A stretch of DNA of 12,128 nucleotides from Verrucomicrobia bacterium UBA740 (lineage in GTDB: Bacteria; Verrucomicrobiota; Kiritimatiellia; RFP12; UBA1067). Below are positions 1 to 7,300 of this stretch, piece by piece; position 1 is the first letter of the stretch; the number at the start of each line of letters is the position of its first letter. The position numbers and the translations under genes are program-made. The stretch is taken from positions 1 through 12,128 of the forward strand of contig DBKW01000099.1 of NCBI GenBank assembly GCA_002298665.1, in the 5' to 3' direction. The notes beneath the pieces are model-generated. The model was not told where the DNA came from. It worked only from the letters and a program-made list of their open reading frames with translations, and did not search any database.

Positions 1-1
1 G

Positions 2-169
2 CTCGCGCGGATCGGCTGGATTGCGCCGCGGCGGGCCTGCCTCGCCGACTGGCGGATGCTGAAGCGCCTCTTCGATGCACGCGGCCCGATCCTCGAAGAG
101 ATCGAAATCGAGTGGCAGAAGAAGCAGGAAGAAAAGGAGAAAAACCGCGAAAGGCGTTGGCGGCGCTAA
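2..169 (+). CDS. C-terminal end of an unidentified protein (5' end outside the window)
   Basis: An open frame enters from the left edge and ends at TAA 167-169, giving the last 55 residues of a protein. I do not recognise the family. The first half is mixed, with basic and hydrophobic residues (it begins LARIGWIAPRRACLADW). The last 25 residues are highly charged, rich in K, E and R, and look like a helical or coiled-coil tail ending ERRWRR. No membrane segment or catalytic motif is visible in this piece. It is the only plus-strand gene here and converges on pdxT with a 30-base gap, in which I see no convincing terminator. That the frame is real is supported by its continuity from the edge, the compositional shift to a Lys/Glu tail and the absence of any competing gene. 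The function cannot be called. Confidence 0.55.
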   Translation, partial: LARIGWIAPRRACLADWRMLKRLFDARGPILEEIEIEWQKKQEEKEKNRERRWRR

Positions 170-199
170 GGGCGAACAAGGCAAGAGCCCGGAGAGCCC

Positions 200-781
200 T
201 CACAAGCGGGCGAGAAAATCGCGGAAGACGCGCGTATCCGCCGTCAATTCCGGATGCCAGGCGAGCGCCGTAATCGCCCCCTGGCGGACAGCTGTCGCAG
301 AGCCCGCGTGGGTCGAAAGCGTCTCCACGCCGGGGCCGACCGCCTCGATGCGGGGTGCGCGGATGAACGTCATGGGCACGTCCTGCAAGGCGCCGTAAGC
401 ACCGCGGGCGATGAAGCTGCCCAACTGGCGTCCGTACGCATTCCGCGCCACGGTCACGGCGAGTTCGCCGAACCAGACGGTCGGGTCGCCCGCCAGCTTT
501 TCCGCAAGCAGAATCAGTCCGGCGCAGGTGGCGAAAGTGGGGAGTCCGGCGGCGATCCGTTCCTTCAGCGGGGCGAAAAGTCCCAGGTCCTTCAGCAACT
601 TGCCCTGCACGGTCGACTCGCCGCCGGGCAGGACCAGCGCGTCGAACGGACGGGCGATATCCGCCAATTCGCGGATCTCGAAGGTATCCGCCCCCGCCGC
701 CTGGAAGGATTTCTCCTGTTCGGCGAAGGCGCCTTGCACGGCAAGGACGCCGACACGGGGACGGTTCGCGGCGCTGCTCAT
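200..781 (-). CDS. pdxT: Pyridoxal 5'-phosphate synthase glutaminase subunit PdxT
   Basis: PdxT hydrolyses glutamine and channels the ammonia to PdxS for de novo PLP synthesis by the DXP-independent route in the cytoplasm. The 193-residue product has the normal family length and class I glutamine amidotransferase landmarks. These are the LPGGEST oxyanion-region motif at 51-57, the nucleophile Cys86 in FATCAGLILLA, the family stretch RNAYGRQ at 113-119, and the His176/Glu178 pair in AWHPEL. The start ATG (781-779) overlaps the pdxS stop as ATGA, so translation is probably coupled and keeps the two subunits near the equal ratio needed for the 12+12 complex. The same frame stays open further upstream, but that extension lies antisense-like within pdxS in another frame and is not part of the protein. 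Identification is secure. Confidence 0.97.
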   Translation of the reverse strand: MSSAANRPRVGVLAVQGAFAEQEKSFQAAGADTFEIRELADIARPFDALVLPGGESTVQGKLLKDLGLFAPLKERIAAGLPTFATCAGLILLAEKLAGDPTVWFGELAVTVARNAYGRQLGSFIARGAYGALQDVPMTFIRAPRIEAVGPGVETLSTHAGSATAVRQGAITALAWHPELTADTRVFRDFLARL

Positions 782-1650
782 TTGCCGCGCTCCTCCATGA
801 TGGTCTGGATTTCGTCCGCGTTGATGCCCACCATCGCCTCGCCCAGGTTCTCGGAGAGTTTGGCGATGAGTTTCGCGTCCTTCCAGTTGGTGACGGCCTG
901 CACGATGGCGGCCGCGCGCTTGGCCGGGTCGCCGCTCTTGAAGATGCCGGAACCGACGAAGACGCCTTCCGCCCCGAGTTCCATCATGAGCGCCGCGTCC
1001 GCCGGGGTCGCCACGCCGCCCGCGGCGAAGTTCACGACCGGGAGTTTGCCCTTCTCGTGCACCTCGCGCAGCAGGTCCAGCGGAACCGCCAGCTGCTTGG
1101 CCGCCTCGAAAAGCTCGTCCTCGCGCAGGGACGCCACGCGGCGGATTTCGCTCTGCATGCGGCGCATGTGGCGCACGGCCTGCACGACATCGCCCGTGCC
1201 CGGTTCGCCCTTCGTGCGGATCATTGTCGCGCCCTCGCCGATGCGCCGCAGGGCTTCCCCGAGGTCGCGCGCGCCGCACACGAACGGCACGCTGAACTGC
1301 GTCTTGTCGATGTGGTAGAGGTCGTCCGCCGGCGACAGCACTTCGCTCTCGTCGATGTAGTCGATCTCGATCGCCTCGAGAATGCGCGCCTCGGCGATGT
1401 GGCCGATGCGGCACTTGGCCATGACCGGAATCGACACCGCCTCCTGGATGCCCTTGATCATCGCCGGGTCGCTCATGCGGCTCACGCCGCCGGCCGCGCG
1501 GATATCCGCCGGGATGCGCTCCAGCGCCATGACCGCGCACGCGCCCGCCGCCTCGGCGATCTTCGCCTGCTCGGGCGTCGTCACGTCCATGATCACGCCG
1601 CCCTTGAGCATCTGCGCCAAGTTACGGTTGACTTCCTGCCGTTCGTTCAT
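778..1650 (-). CDS. pdxS: Pyridoxal 5'-phosphate synthase lyase subunit PdxS
   Basis: PdxS condenses a pentose phosphate, glyceraldehyde 3-phosphate and PdxT-derived ammonia into PLP. The 290-residue product matches the family's usual 290-295. The (beta/alpha)8-barrel landmarks are present: Asp22 in MDVTTPEQA, the Schiff-base lysine Lys79 in VMAKCRIGH, the second catalytic lysine Lys147 in MIRTKGEPGTG, and the phosphate-binding run VNFAAGGVATP near 208-218 and FVGSGIFKS further on. The start at 1650 is chosen because the protein then begins MNERQEVNRNL like other PdxS proteins, and AAGGA lies about 10 bases upstream. The upstream in-frame extension shows no homology-like content. A six-codon ORF with its own AAGGA overlaps the start codon by ATGA (see findings). 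Its stop overlaps pdxT, forming a pdxST operon. Confidence 0.98.
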   Translation of the reverse strand: MNERQEVNRNLAQMLKGGVIMDVTTPEQAKIAEAAGACAVMALERIPADIRAAGGVSRMSDPAMIKGIQEAVSIPVMAKCRIGHIAEARILEAIEIDYIDESEVLSPADDLYHIDKTQFSVPFVCGARDLGEALRRIGEGATMIRTKGEPGTGDVVQAVRHMRRMQSEIRRVASLREDELFEAAKQLAVPLDLLREVHEKGKLPVVNFAAGGVATPADAALMMELGAEGVFVGSGIFKSGDPAKRAAAIVQAVTNWKDAKLIAKLSENLGEAMVGINADEIQTIMEERGK

Positions 1651-1723
1651 TCTTTTTGTCCTTTCATCTGATTCCTTCGCGCGCACCGGGAACCGAAAAC
1701 CCTCCGCGCGGCTACGGGGAGAT

Positions 1724-1769
1724 ATTGTACCACTTCCGTGGCGTGAGTACAATGGCAGTGATTGTATGG
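1724..1769 (-). promoter_or_regulatory. Putative pdxST promoter and operator with TACAAT repeats
   Basis: On the minus strand a -10-like TACAAT (1729-1724, five of six matches to TATAAT) lies 17 bases from TTGTAC (1752-1747, a weak -35). The two boxes are themselves arms of a perfect 7-base inverted repeat, ATTGTAC at 1724-1730 and GTACAAT at 1747-1753. A third half-site, ATTGTA at 1761-1766, forms another inverted pair with the middle one (7-base spacer). Read on the plus strand, GTGAGTACAATGG (1743-1755) and GTGATTGTATGG (1758-1769) look like imperfect direct repeats at a 15-base spacing, with a third copy inverted at 1724-1736. The transcript would have a leader of about 67 bases, which contains a possible hairpin between CGCGCG at 1705-1710 and CGCGCG at 1678-1683. 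The promoter is likely; the operator is an inference. Confidence 0.45.
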
Positions 1770-1779
1770 ACGGCAATTC

Positions 1780-2136
1780 TCAGGCCTGGGCGCGGCCGAG
1801 CGCCGCGAGCGCGGGGCAAACCGCGTCCGAATCGGGATTGACCCACTCGAAAGGGAAGGTGCGGCACTTGTCGGGCTTGACCGGATTCAGGCGGCAGAGG
1901 TTTCCCGCCGTCAACCACACGCACGCGCCGTCCGGGCGGCTGCGCAGGATGAGTCCGCGGCGGTCGGGCGCCAGGAGCGTATCCTCGGCGATGAAGTCGG
2001 CTTCGGACTTCCCGAGGAACGCGGCGATGCGGGCGATTTCGAGTTCCGAGACACGCACAATGCCGTCCGGAATGCGGCAGCAGGCGCCGCAACAGCGGCA
2101 TCTAAAAGCGCCGCGCAGGCTGGACTCCCTGTTCAT
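1780..2136 (-). CDS. YkgJ-family cysteine cluster protein (putative Zn or Fe-S binding)
   Basis: This 118-residue protein opens with a dense cysteine cluster, FRCRCCGACC (Cys13, 15, 16, 19, 20), followed by a helical segment and two later cysteine groups (GACVW and NLCRL near 75-86, DKCRTFPF near 91-98, then AVCPAL). This arrangement, CxxCxxCC near the N-terminus with a P-x-x-C-R-x-F/Y-P motif after it, is that of the YkgJ/CxxCxxCC family, usually described as a metal or Fe-S cluster protein of unknown role. The start ATG (2136-2134) overlaps the methyltransferase stop as ATGA. The gene therefore depends on the upstream promoter and is probably translated by coupling. Longer in-frame starts would run through the methyltransferase gene and are rejected. 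Family membership is fairly sure; biochemical function is unknown. Confidence 0.85.
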   Translation of the reverse strand: MNRESSLRGAFRCRCCGACCRIPDGIVRVSELEIARIAAFLGKSEADFIAEDTLLAPDRRGLILRSRPDGACVWLTAGNLCRLNPVKPDKCRTFPFEWVNPDSDAVCPALAALGRAQA

Positions 2137-2936
2137 GACGGCTTGTTCAGAACGGCGAAAAGGCGGGGAAACCACATGAGGACGATTCCGTCCGCGCGCG
2201 GCGTGTAGACCCGGGCAAAGCGGGACTGGACCTCCGCAAGAAACGCGTCGCGCAAATCCGCGGGAAGCGCCGCGACGAAAGGACGCAAACGCGAGCCCAT
2301 GTACCAGTCCACAAGCCCCGCCACGCCTGCGACGGGCACGGCGTAATCGGTCCGCCAAAGCGAACAGTCTTTCGTCAAAGCACGGGCGAGATCGAAGTAC
2401 TCGTCTTGCGCGAGCGTCCCCAGATCATGCACGCCGGCAAGATACGTGCGCCACGGCGCGGATCTTCCAAGGTCGTCCAAGATGGGCGAAATGGGCATTT
2501 GGTCCGTAAGCGGAATCTGGAAGGCGAGCGTCCCGCCGGGGGCGACATGGCGCCAGAGGGCGGGAATCAGCGTCGCGTGGTCCGGAATCCATTGCAGGCA
2601 GGCGTTGGAAAAGACAAGGTCGTAATTCCCGGCGATTTCCGGACAGTCCGGCGTCAGCGTCACGTGAAGAAACGCGAGGCCGGGATGCGTTTGGCGCGCT
2701 TGCGCGAGCATGGCCGGCGAAGAATCGATACCGGTCAAATGCGCCGCGGGGAAACGCGCGGCGAGAACGGCCGTGCTGTTGCCGGGGCCGCAGCCGACGT
2801 CCAGGACGGTCCGAGGCGAACAGGTCACGCGCGCGACCAGATCGCGCACTGGCTGGGTGCGGCTGTGCGCGAATTTCAAGTACCGCGCGGCGTCCCAGTC
2901 GTTCGCCCCTTGCGTCGCCAAAGATTGTTCGTTCAT
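2133..2936 (-). CDS. tam: SAM-dependent methyltransferase, trans-aconitate 2-methyltransferase-like
   Basis: The 267-residue product is a class I SAM methyltransferase. Motif I LDVGCGPGN is at 45-53, and the ribose-binding acidic residue is Asp71 in TGIDSSPAM. The N-terminal YLKFAHSRTQPVRDL, the central NACLQWIPDHATLIPALW and the C-terminal VDWYMGSRLRPF all follow the pattern of E. coli Tam, as I remember it, which methylates the spontaneous aconitase by-product trans-aconitate. The exact substrate cannot be proved from motifs, since related enzymes act on other small acids. The start MNEQSL is preferred over a frame extension to 3005, because a strong -10 box (TATACT) ends only 10 bases upstream of it and the extension would begin before that promoter. 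No Shine-Dalgarno precedes the ATG. It forms a two-gene unit with the YkgJ gene (ATGA overlap). Confidence 0.85.
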   Translation of the reverse strand: MNEQSLATQGANDWDAARYLKFAHSRTQPVRDLVARVTCSPRTVLDVGCGPGNSTAVLAARFPAAHLTGIDSSPAMLAQARQTHPGLAFLHVTLTPDCPEIAGNYDLVFSNACLQWIPDHATLIPALWRHVAPGGTLAFQIPLTDQMPISPILDDLGRSAPWRTYLAGVHDLGTLAQDEYFDLARALTKDCSLWRTDYAVPVAGVAGLVDWYMGSRLRPFVAALPADLRDAFLAEVQSRFARVYTPRADGIVLMWFPRLFAVLNKPS

Positions 2937-2946
2937 GATGGAAGGG

Positions 2947-2975
2947 AGTATAGCACATCCGCCCAAAGAAAGCAA
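2947..2975 (-). promoter_or_regulatory. Sigma-70-like promoter of the tam-ykgJ unit, apparently giving a leaderless or near-leaderless mRNA
   Basis: On the minus strand TTGCTT (2975-2970) and TATACT (2952-2947) are separated by exactly 17 bases. They match the -35 and -10 consensus at four and five of six positions. Only 10 bases, pyrimidine-rich and without any purine ribosome-binding site, separate the -10 box from the ATG at 2936. Transcription would be expected to start about 7 bases past the -10 box, at or within a few bases of the start codon. The promoter sits just downstream of the ilvC terminator. Confidence 0.7.
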
Positions 2976-3002
2976 GGGATTCGCGTGCGCGGACAAAGGA
3001 AA

Positions 3003-3038
3003 CAAAAAACGGGGCGTCTCCTAACCTAGAAACGCCCC
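3003..3038 (-). terminator. Rho-independent terminator of ilvC
   Basis: On the minus strand GGGGCGT at 3038-3032 pairs with ACGCCCC at 3017-3011. The stem can extend inward through two wobble pairs to about 11 base pairs around a 6-base loop. A run of T (positions 3009-3004) follows one base after the stem. No T-run follows on the plus strand, so it works for minus-strand transcripts. It lies 57 bases after the ilvC stop and insulates the tam promoter. Confidence 0.9.
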
Positions 3039-3095
3039 GACAGTGGTTAAAATGCGCAGTGGAAAAAGGAAAAACCTCCAGCTACGCAAAACCGT

Positions 3096-4205
3096 TTACT
3101 TGACGACCTTGCGGCCACCCCAACCGGCGGAACCCGCACCGCCCTTGGCCTCTTCGTGCGGACGGAGCGAACGCACCGCCGCGCCGGCCTGCCACATTTC
3201 GTGGTTGTGCAAATCCTCGAGCTTGGCGAGCATCTTCTCCTTGTAGTCCGCGCAACCCGTGTCGCGAATGACTTCCTTCGCCTCCTTCATCGTCTTCACG
3301 CTGTTGTAGAGGCGCTTGAAGACGGGGAGCGTGGCCTTCTTGAAGATCGGACGCCACTTCAACGCGCCATGCTGGGCGGTCTGCGAGCAGTTGCCGTACA
3401 TCCAGTCCATGCCCTTTTCGTCCACGAGGCGGATGAGCGACTGGGTCAGCTCTTCGCAGGTCTCGTTGAACGCCTCGGACGGCGAGTGGCCGTTCTCGCG
3501 CAACGTCTCGTACTGCGCTTCCATCACGCCCGCGAGCGCACCCATCAGAATGCCGCGTTCGCCGACGAGGTCGCTCGTCACTTCGTTCTGGAACGTCGTC
3601 GGGAAGAGGTAGCCCGAACCGACCGCGATGCCGATCGCCTTCGTCACTTCCTCGACTTCCTTCGCCTTCATGCCGTTGGGCTCGAACGCGAACGAGCTGT
3701 TGATGCCCGCACCCGAGAGGAAGTTACGGCGCACGCTCGTGCCCGAACCCTTCGGCGCCACCATGATCACGCCCACGCCCTTCTGCGGCTTCACGCCCGT
3801 CAGCTTGTTGTAGACGTAGCCGAAACCATGCGAGAAATAGAGATACTTGCCCGGCGTCACGTACTTGGCGATCTTCTTCCACACCTCGGGGAGCGAACCG
3901 TCGGACACCAACATCATGATGATATCGCCCTTGTCGGCGGCTTCCTCGAGCGAGAAAAGCGTCTCGCCTTCGACCCAGCCGTCCTTCTTCGCGCGCATCC
4001 ACGAGCTGTTCGCCTTCGTGCTCTTGCGCTGACCGACAATCACGTCGATCCCGTTGTCGCGCATGTTCAGCGCCTGGCCCGGGCCTTGGATGCCATAACC
4101 TAGAACGGCAACCGTCTTGCCCTTCAGCACCTGCTGCGCCTTCTTGAGCGGAAACTCCTTGCGCGTCGTGATGTTCTCAGTGACTTTACCGAACTTAATC
4201 TTCAT
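3096..4205 (-). CDS. ilvC: Ketol-acid reductoisomerase (NADP+), Bacteroidetes/fungal-type
   Basis: IlvC catalyses the Mg2+-dependent alkyl shift and NADPH reduction of acetolactate or acetohydroxybutyrate, step two of valine and isoleucine synthesis. The 369-residue product has the Rossmann loop LGYGIQGPGQALN near 35-47, the cofactor-specificity stretch VGQRK, the catalytic lysine in VAPKGSG, and the metal-binding DLVGE with the later RENGHSPSEAFNET segment. These segments resemble Bacteroidetes and yeast Ilv5 enzymes more than the E. coli long form (491 residues) or the usual short form (about 330). The start MKIKFGK is chosen for its AAGGAAGGA Shine-Dalgarno and because upstream in-frame codons would precede or adjoin the promoter. 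The Gly/Lys-rich C-terminal tail (about 18 residues) looks like a lineage-specific addition. No other ilv or leu gene is adjacent. It has its own promoter and terminator, so it is probably monocistronic. Confidence 0.96.
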   Translation of the reverse strand: MKIKFGKVTENITTRKEFPLKKAQQVLKGKTVAVLGYGIQGPGQALNMRDNGIDVIVGQRKSTKANSSWMRAKKDGWVEGETLFSLEEAADKGDIIMMLVSDGSLPEVWKKIAKYVTPGKYLYFSHGFGYVYNKLTGVKPQKGVGVIMVAPKGSGTSVRRNFLSGAGINSSFAFEPNGMKAKEVEEVTKAIGIAVGSGYLFPTTFQNEVTSDLVGERGILMGALAGVMEAQYETLRENGHSPSEAFNETCEELTQSLIRLVDEKGMDWMYGNCSQTAQHGALKWRPIFKKATLPVFKRLYNSVKTMKEAKEVIRDTGCADYKEKMLAKLEDLHNHEMWQAGAAVRSLRPHEEAKGGAGSAGWGGRKVVK

Positions 4206-4238
4206 TGTTGTATCCTTCCTTCTTGGAAAACATCGCAT

Positions 4239-4267
4239 AGTATAACATATTTTTTGAGATTTGTGCA
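4239..4267 (-). promoter_or_regulatory. Sigma-70-like promoter of ilvC
   Basis: On the minus strand TGCACA (4267-4262, four of six matches to TTGACA) and TATACT (4244-4239, five of six) are 17 bases apart, with an A/T-rich spacer. Predicted initiation near 4232 gives a leader of about 27 bases containing the AAGGAAGGA ribosome-binding site. The leader is too short for a branched-chain amino acid attenuator, and I see none. Confidence 0.65.
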
Positions 4268-4378
4268 CCCCTTTTTCACGCAAAACAGGCAAAGACGCCG
4301 CTTTTCATCCTTCGCGAAGAGGGCACGGATTTAAAATCCCGCGCAAAAAAGGCAATGCCAACCGCTCCCATACGCTCC

Positions 4379-7300
4379 TCAGAATGTCGGCGCGGCATGC
4401 AATTCCGCGTGATATTCCTGCAACGTGCAAACGGCGATTTCGCCCAGGGGACCGTCCTCTTCAAGCCCCGCGACCGCCGCGCGGAAACCCGCCAACGTCG
4501 TGGTCAGAGGCACGCCCGAACGAATCGCCGCGCTCCGGAGCCGCGCGTTGTCCTCGTTCGCCTCGCGTCCGGTCTCGACCGTGTTGACGATCCACTGGAT
4601 GGCGTCCTGCCGCAAGAGATCCAAGGCGTTGGGGCGTCCGCGGGAAATGCGGAAGATGGCCTTCGATTCCACGCCCTGCTTCCACAATTCCGTGGAGGTT
4701 CCGCGCGTGGCGTAGACCGCGAATCCCATTTGCGCCAGCCGCTTGGCAAGCCGGACGCCTTCCGGCTTGTCTTCGTCGCGCAGCGAAACGAAAATCGTCC
4801 CCTTCTTCGGGAGCGGACTGCCCGCGGCGGTCTGGCTCTTGAAGTAGGCGATTTCGGGATCGGGGTCGATGGCCATGACTTCGCCCGTGGATTTCATCTC
4901 GGGCGTCAGTGCGACTTCCGCGCCGGGGAACTTGGCGAACGGGAAGACGGCTTCCTTCACGCAGGTATAGGGCGGCACGACTTCCTTCGTGAAGCCGATA
5001 TCCGCCAGCTTCTCGCCGACCATGCACCGCGCGGCGATATCCGCGAGCGGCACGCCGATCGCCTTCGAGACGAACGGCACGGTCCGCGAAGCGCGCGGAT
5101 TGACCTCGATCATCCAGATTCCGTCGTCCCGCACGGCGAGCTGCAGGTTCATGAGCCCCACGACATGCAGTTTCCGGGCGAACAGCCGGGCGTAGCGGAT
5201 GACTTCTTCCACAAGCTCCGGACTGAGCGAACGCGGCGGCGTGACGGCCGCGGCGTCGCCCGAATGGCAGCCGGCGGCTTCGACATGCTCCAAAATGGCG
5301 CCCACAACCGTCGTTTCGCCGTCCGAGACGCAATCCACATCCAATTCGACGGCGTGCTCGAGGAACTTGTCGATCAGTATGGGCTTCCCCTCCGCCGCGG
5401 CGACCGCCTCGGCGACGTATTTGTCGAGTTCGGACTCGCCCGAGACGATCGCCATGCCGCGTCCGCCCAGGACGAAACTCGGCCGCACCAGGACGGGGTA
5501 GCCGATCTCGCGCGCGATCCGCCGCGCATCGGCGACGGAGTGGGCGATGCCGCTCGGGGGCTGCTTCATGCCGACATCGGAAACAAGTTTCTTGAAGAAG
5601 TCGCGATCCTCGGCGCGGTCGATATCGTCCGGCGAGGTCCCGACAATGTTGGCGCCCGCCTTTTTGAGCCGCTGGGCGAGATTGAGCGGCGTCTGCCCGC
5701 CATACTGCACAATCACGCCGTCGCACTTCTCGCGGTCGTAGATCTCCATCACGTCTTCGAATGTGAGCGGTTCGAAATAGAGGCGGTCCGAGGTGTCGTA
5801 GTCCGTCGAAACGGTCTCCGGATTCGAATTGACCATGACGACCTCGTAGCCGCGGCTCTTGAGCGCGAACGCCGCGTGGCAGCAGCACCAGTCGAACTCG
5901 ATGCCCTGTCCGATGCGGTTGGGGCCGCCCCCGAGGACCATGATCTTCTTTTTGCCGGAAGGGACTTCATTTTCCGCGCGCGGCTTGTCCCAGCCGTACG
6001 AACTGTAGAAGTAGGGCGTGACGGCCTCGAATTCGCCGGCGCACGTATCCACAGCGCGGAACTCCGGATGCAAATCCAGCGCCCGGCGCTCGTCCCGGAT
6101 GGCGTCCTCGCTGCTCTTCACGGCCTGGGCGATTTCCTTGTCCGAAAAACCCATCACCTTCGCCTGCCGCAGGACATCCGCCGGCAATTTCTTGTCCGCG
6201 AATGTGGCCAGATACACGCTGAAAGCGGAAAGTTCCGCAAGTTCGCGCTTGAACCACGGGTCGTACGTCGAGGCGTCATGGTAGCGCAAGGGCGCCTCCA
6301 GGGAGCGCAACGCCTTGAGATAGGCCTGTTTGAAGGTGCGCCCGATTGCCATGACCTCGCCCACGGCCTTCATCTGCGTCCCCAATGCGATATCCGCGCC
6401 GGGGAATTTCTCGAAGGCGAACCGCGGCACTTTCACGACGACATAGTCGAGCGCCGGCTCGAACGCCGCGGGCGTCTTGCGCGTAATGTCGTTCGGCAGT
6501 TCGTCCAGCGTATAGCCCACCGCCAGGAGCGCGGCGATTTTCGCGATCGGGAAGCCCGTCGCCTTGGAGGCGAGCGCGGACGAACGCGACACGCGCGGAT
6601 TCATCTCGATGATGATGCGCCGTCCCGTGCGCGGGTCTATCGCCCACTGCACGTTGGATCCGCCCGTGGCGATGCCGATCTTCTCCAGTACGCGGATGGA
6701 GTCGTCGCGCATGTCCTGATATTCGCGGTCCGTCAACGTCTGGATCGGCGCGACGGTGATGGAGTCTCCCGTATGCACGCCCATGGGATCCATGTTCTCG
6801 ATGGAGCAGACGATGACGGCGTTGCCCGCCTTGTCGCGCATGACTTCCATTTCGAACTCTTTCCACCCGATCAGCGACTCCTCGATCAGGACTTCGCTGT
6901 TGAGGGACGCCTCCAGTCCGCGCGAACAGATGGCGTCGAACTCTTCCGCATTGTGGGCGATGCCGCCGCCGGTGCCGCCGAGCGTGAAGCCAGGGCGCAC
7001 GATGAGCGGCCAGGAGCCGATTGTCTGGGCGACGGCGCGCGCCTCGTCCAGCGTGTGCGCACTGCCCGAGCGCGGCATGTCCAGCCCCAGTTCGCGCATG
7101 GCCGTCTTGAAGAGCTGCCGGTCCTCGGCGCGGGCTATCGCGTCGGCTTGCGCGCCGATGAGCTCCACGCGATACCGGCGCAGAATGCCGCGCTTGTCCA
7201 ATTCCATCGCGAGATTCAGTGCCGTCTGCCCGCCCAGGGTCGGCAAAATGGCGTCCGGACGCTCCCGGCGGATGATTTCGTGCAGGGCGTCCACGGTCAG

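Noticed and set aside
184..199. Tandem AGAGCCC direct repeat at the pdxT/plus-strand gene convergence
   Set aside because: Only two short copies, no stem with a T-run on either strand, and a length expected by chance in GC-rich DNA.
200..1540. A long frame that fuses about 250 residues to the N-terminus of PdxT
   Set aside because: The added part is the pdxS gene read in the wrong frame and is low-complexity (Gly, Arg, His). The PdxT start at 781 with ATGA coupling gives the normal family length.
3156..4103. A 315-codon plus-strand frame opposite ilvC
   Set aside because: It is His/Arg/Leu-rich antisense of a certain gene. There is no promoter or ribosome-binding site and no recognisable domain.
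4321..4360. Possible terminator after carB: the GGATTT/AAATCC palindrome and the GGCATTGCC followed by six T on the minus strand
   Set aside because: The palindrome has its T-run on the 5' side and none after it. The GGC/GCC stem before the T-run is only three base pairs. Neither makes a convincing intrinsic terminator, so the end of the car operon transcript is left open.
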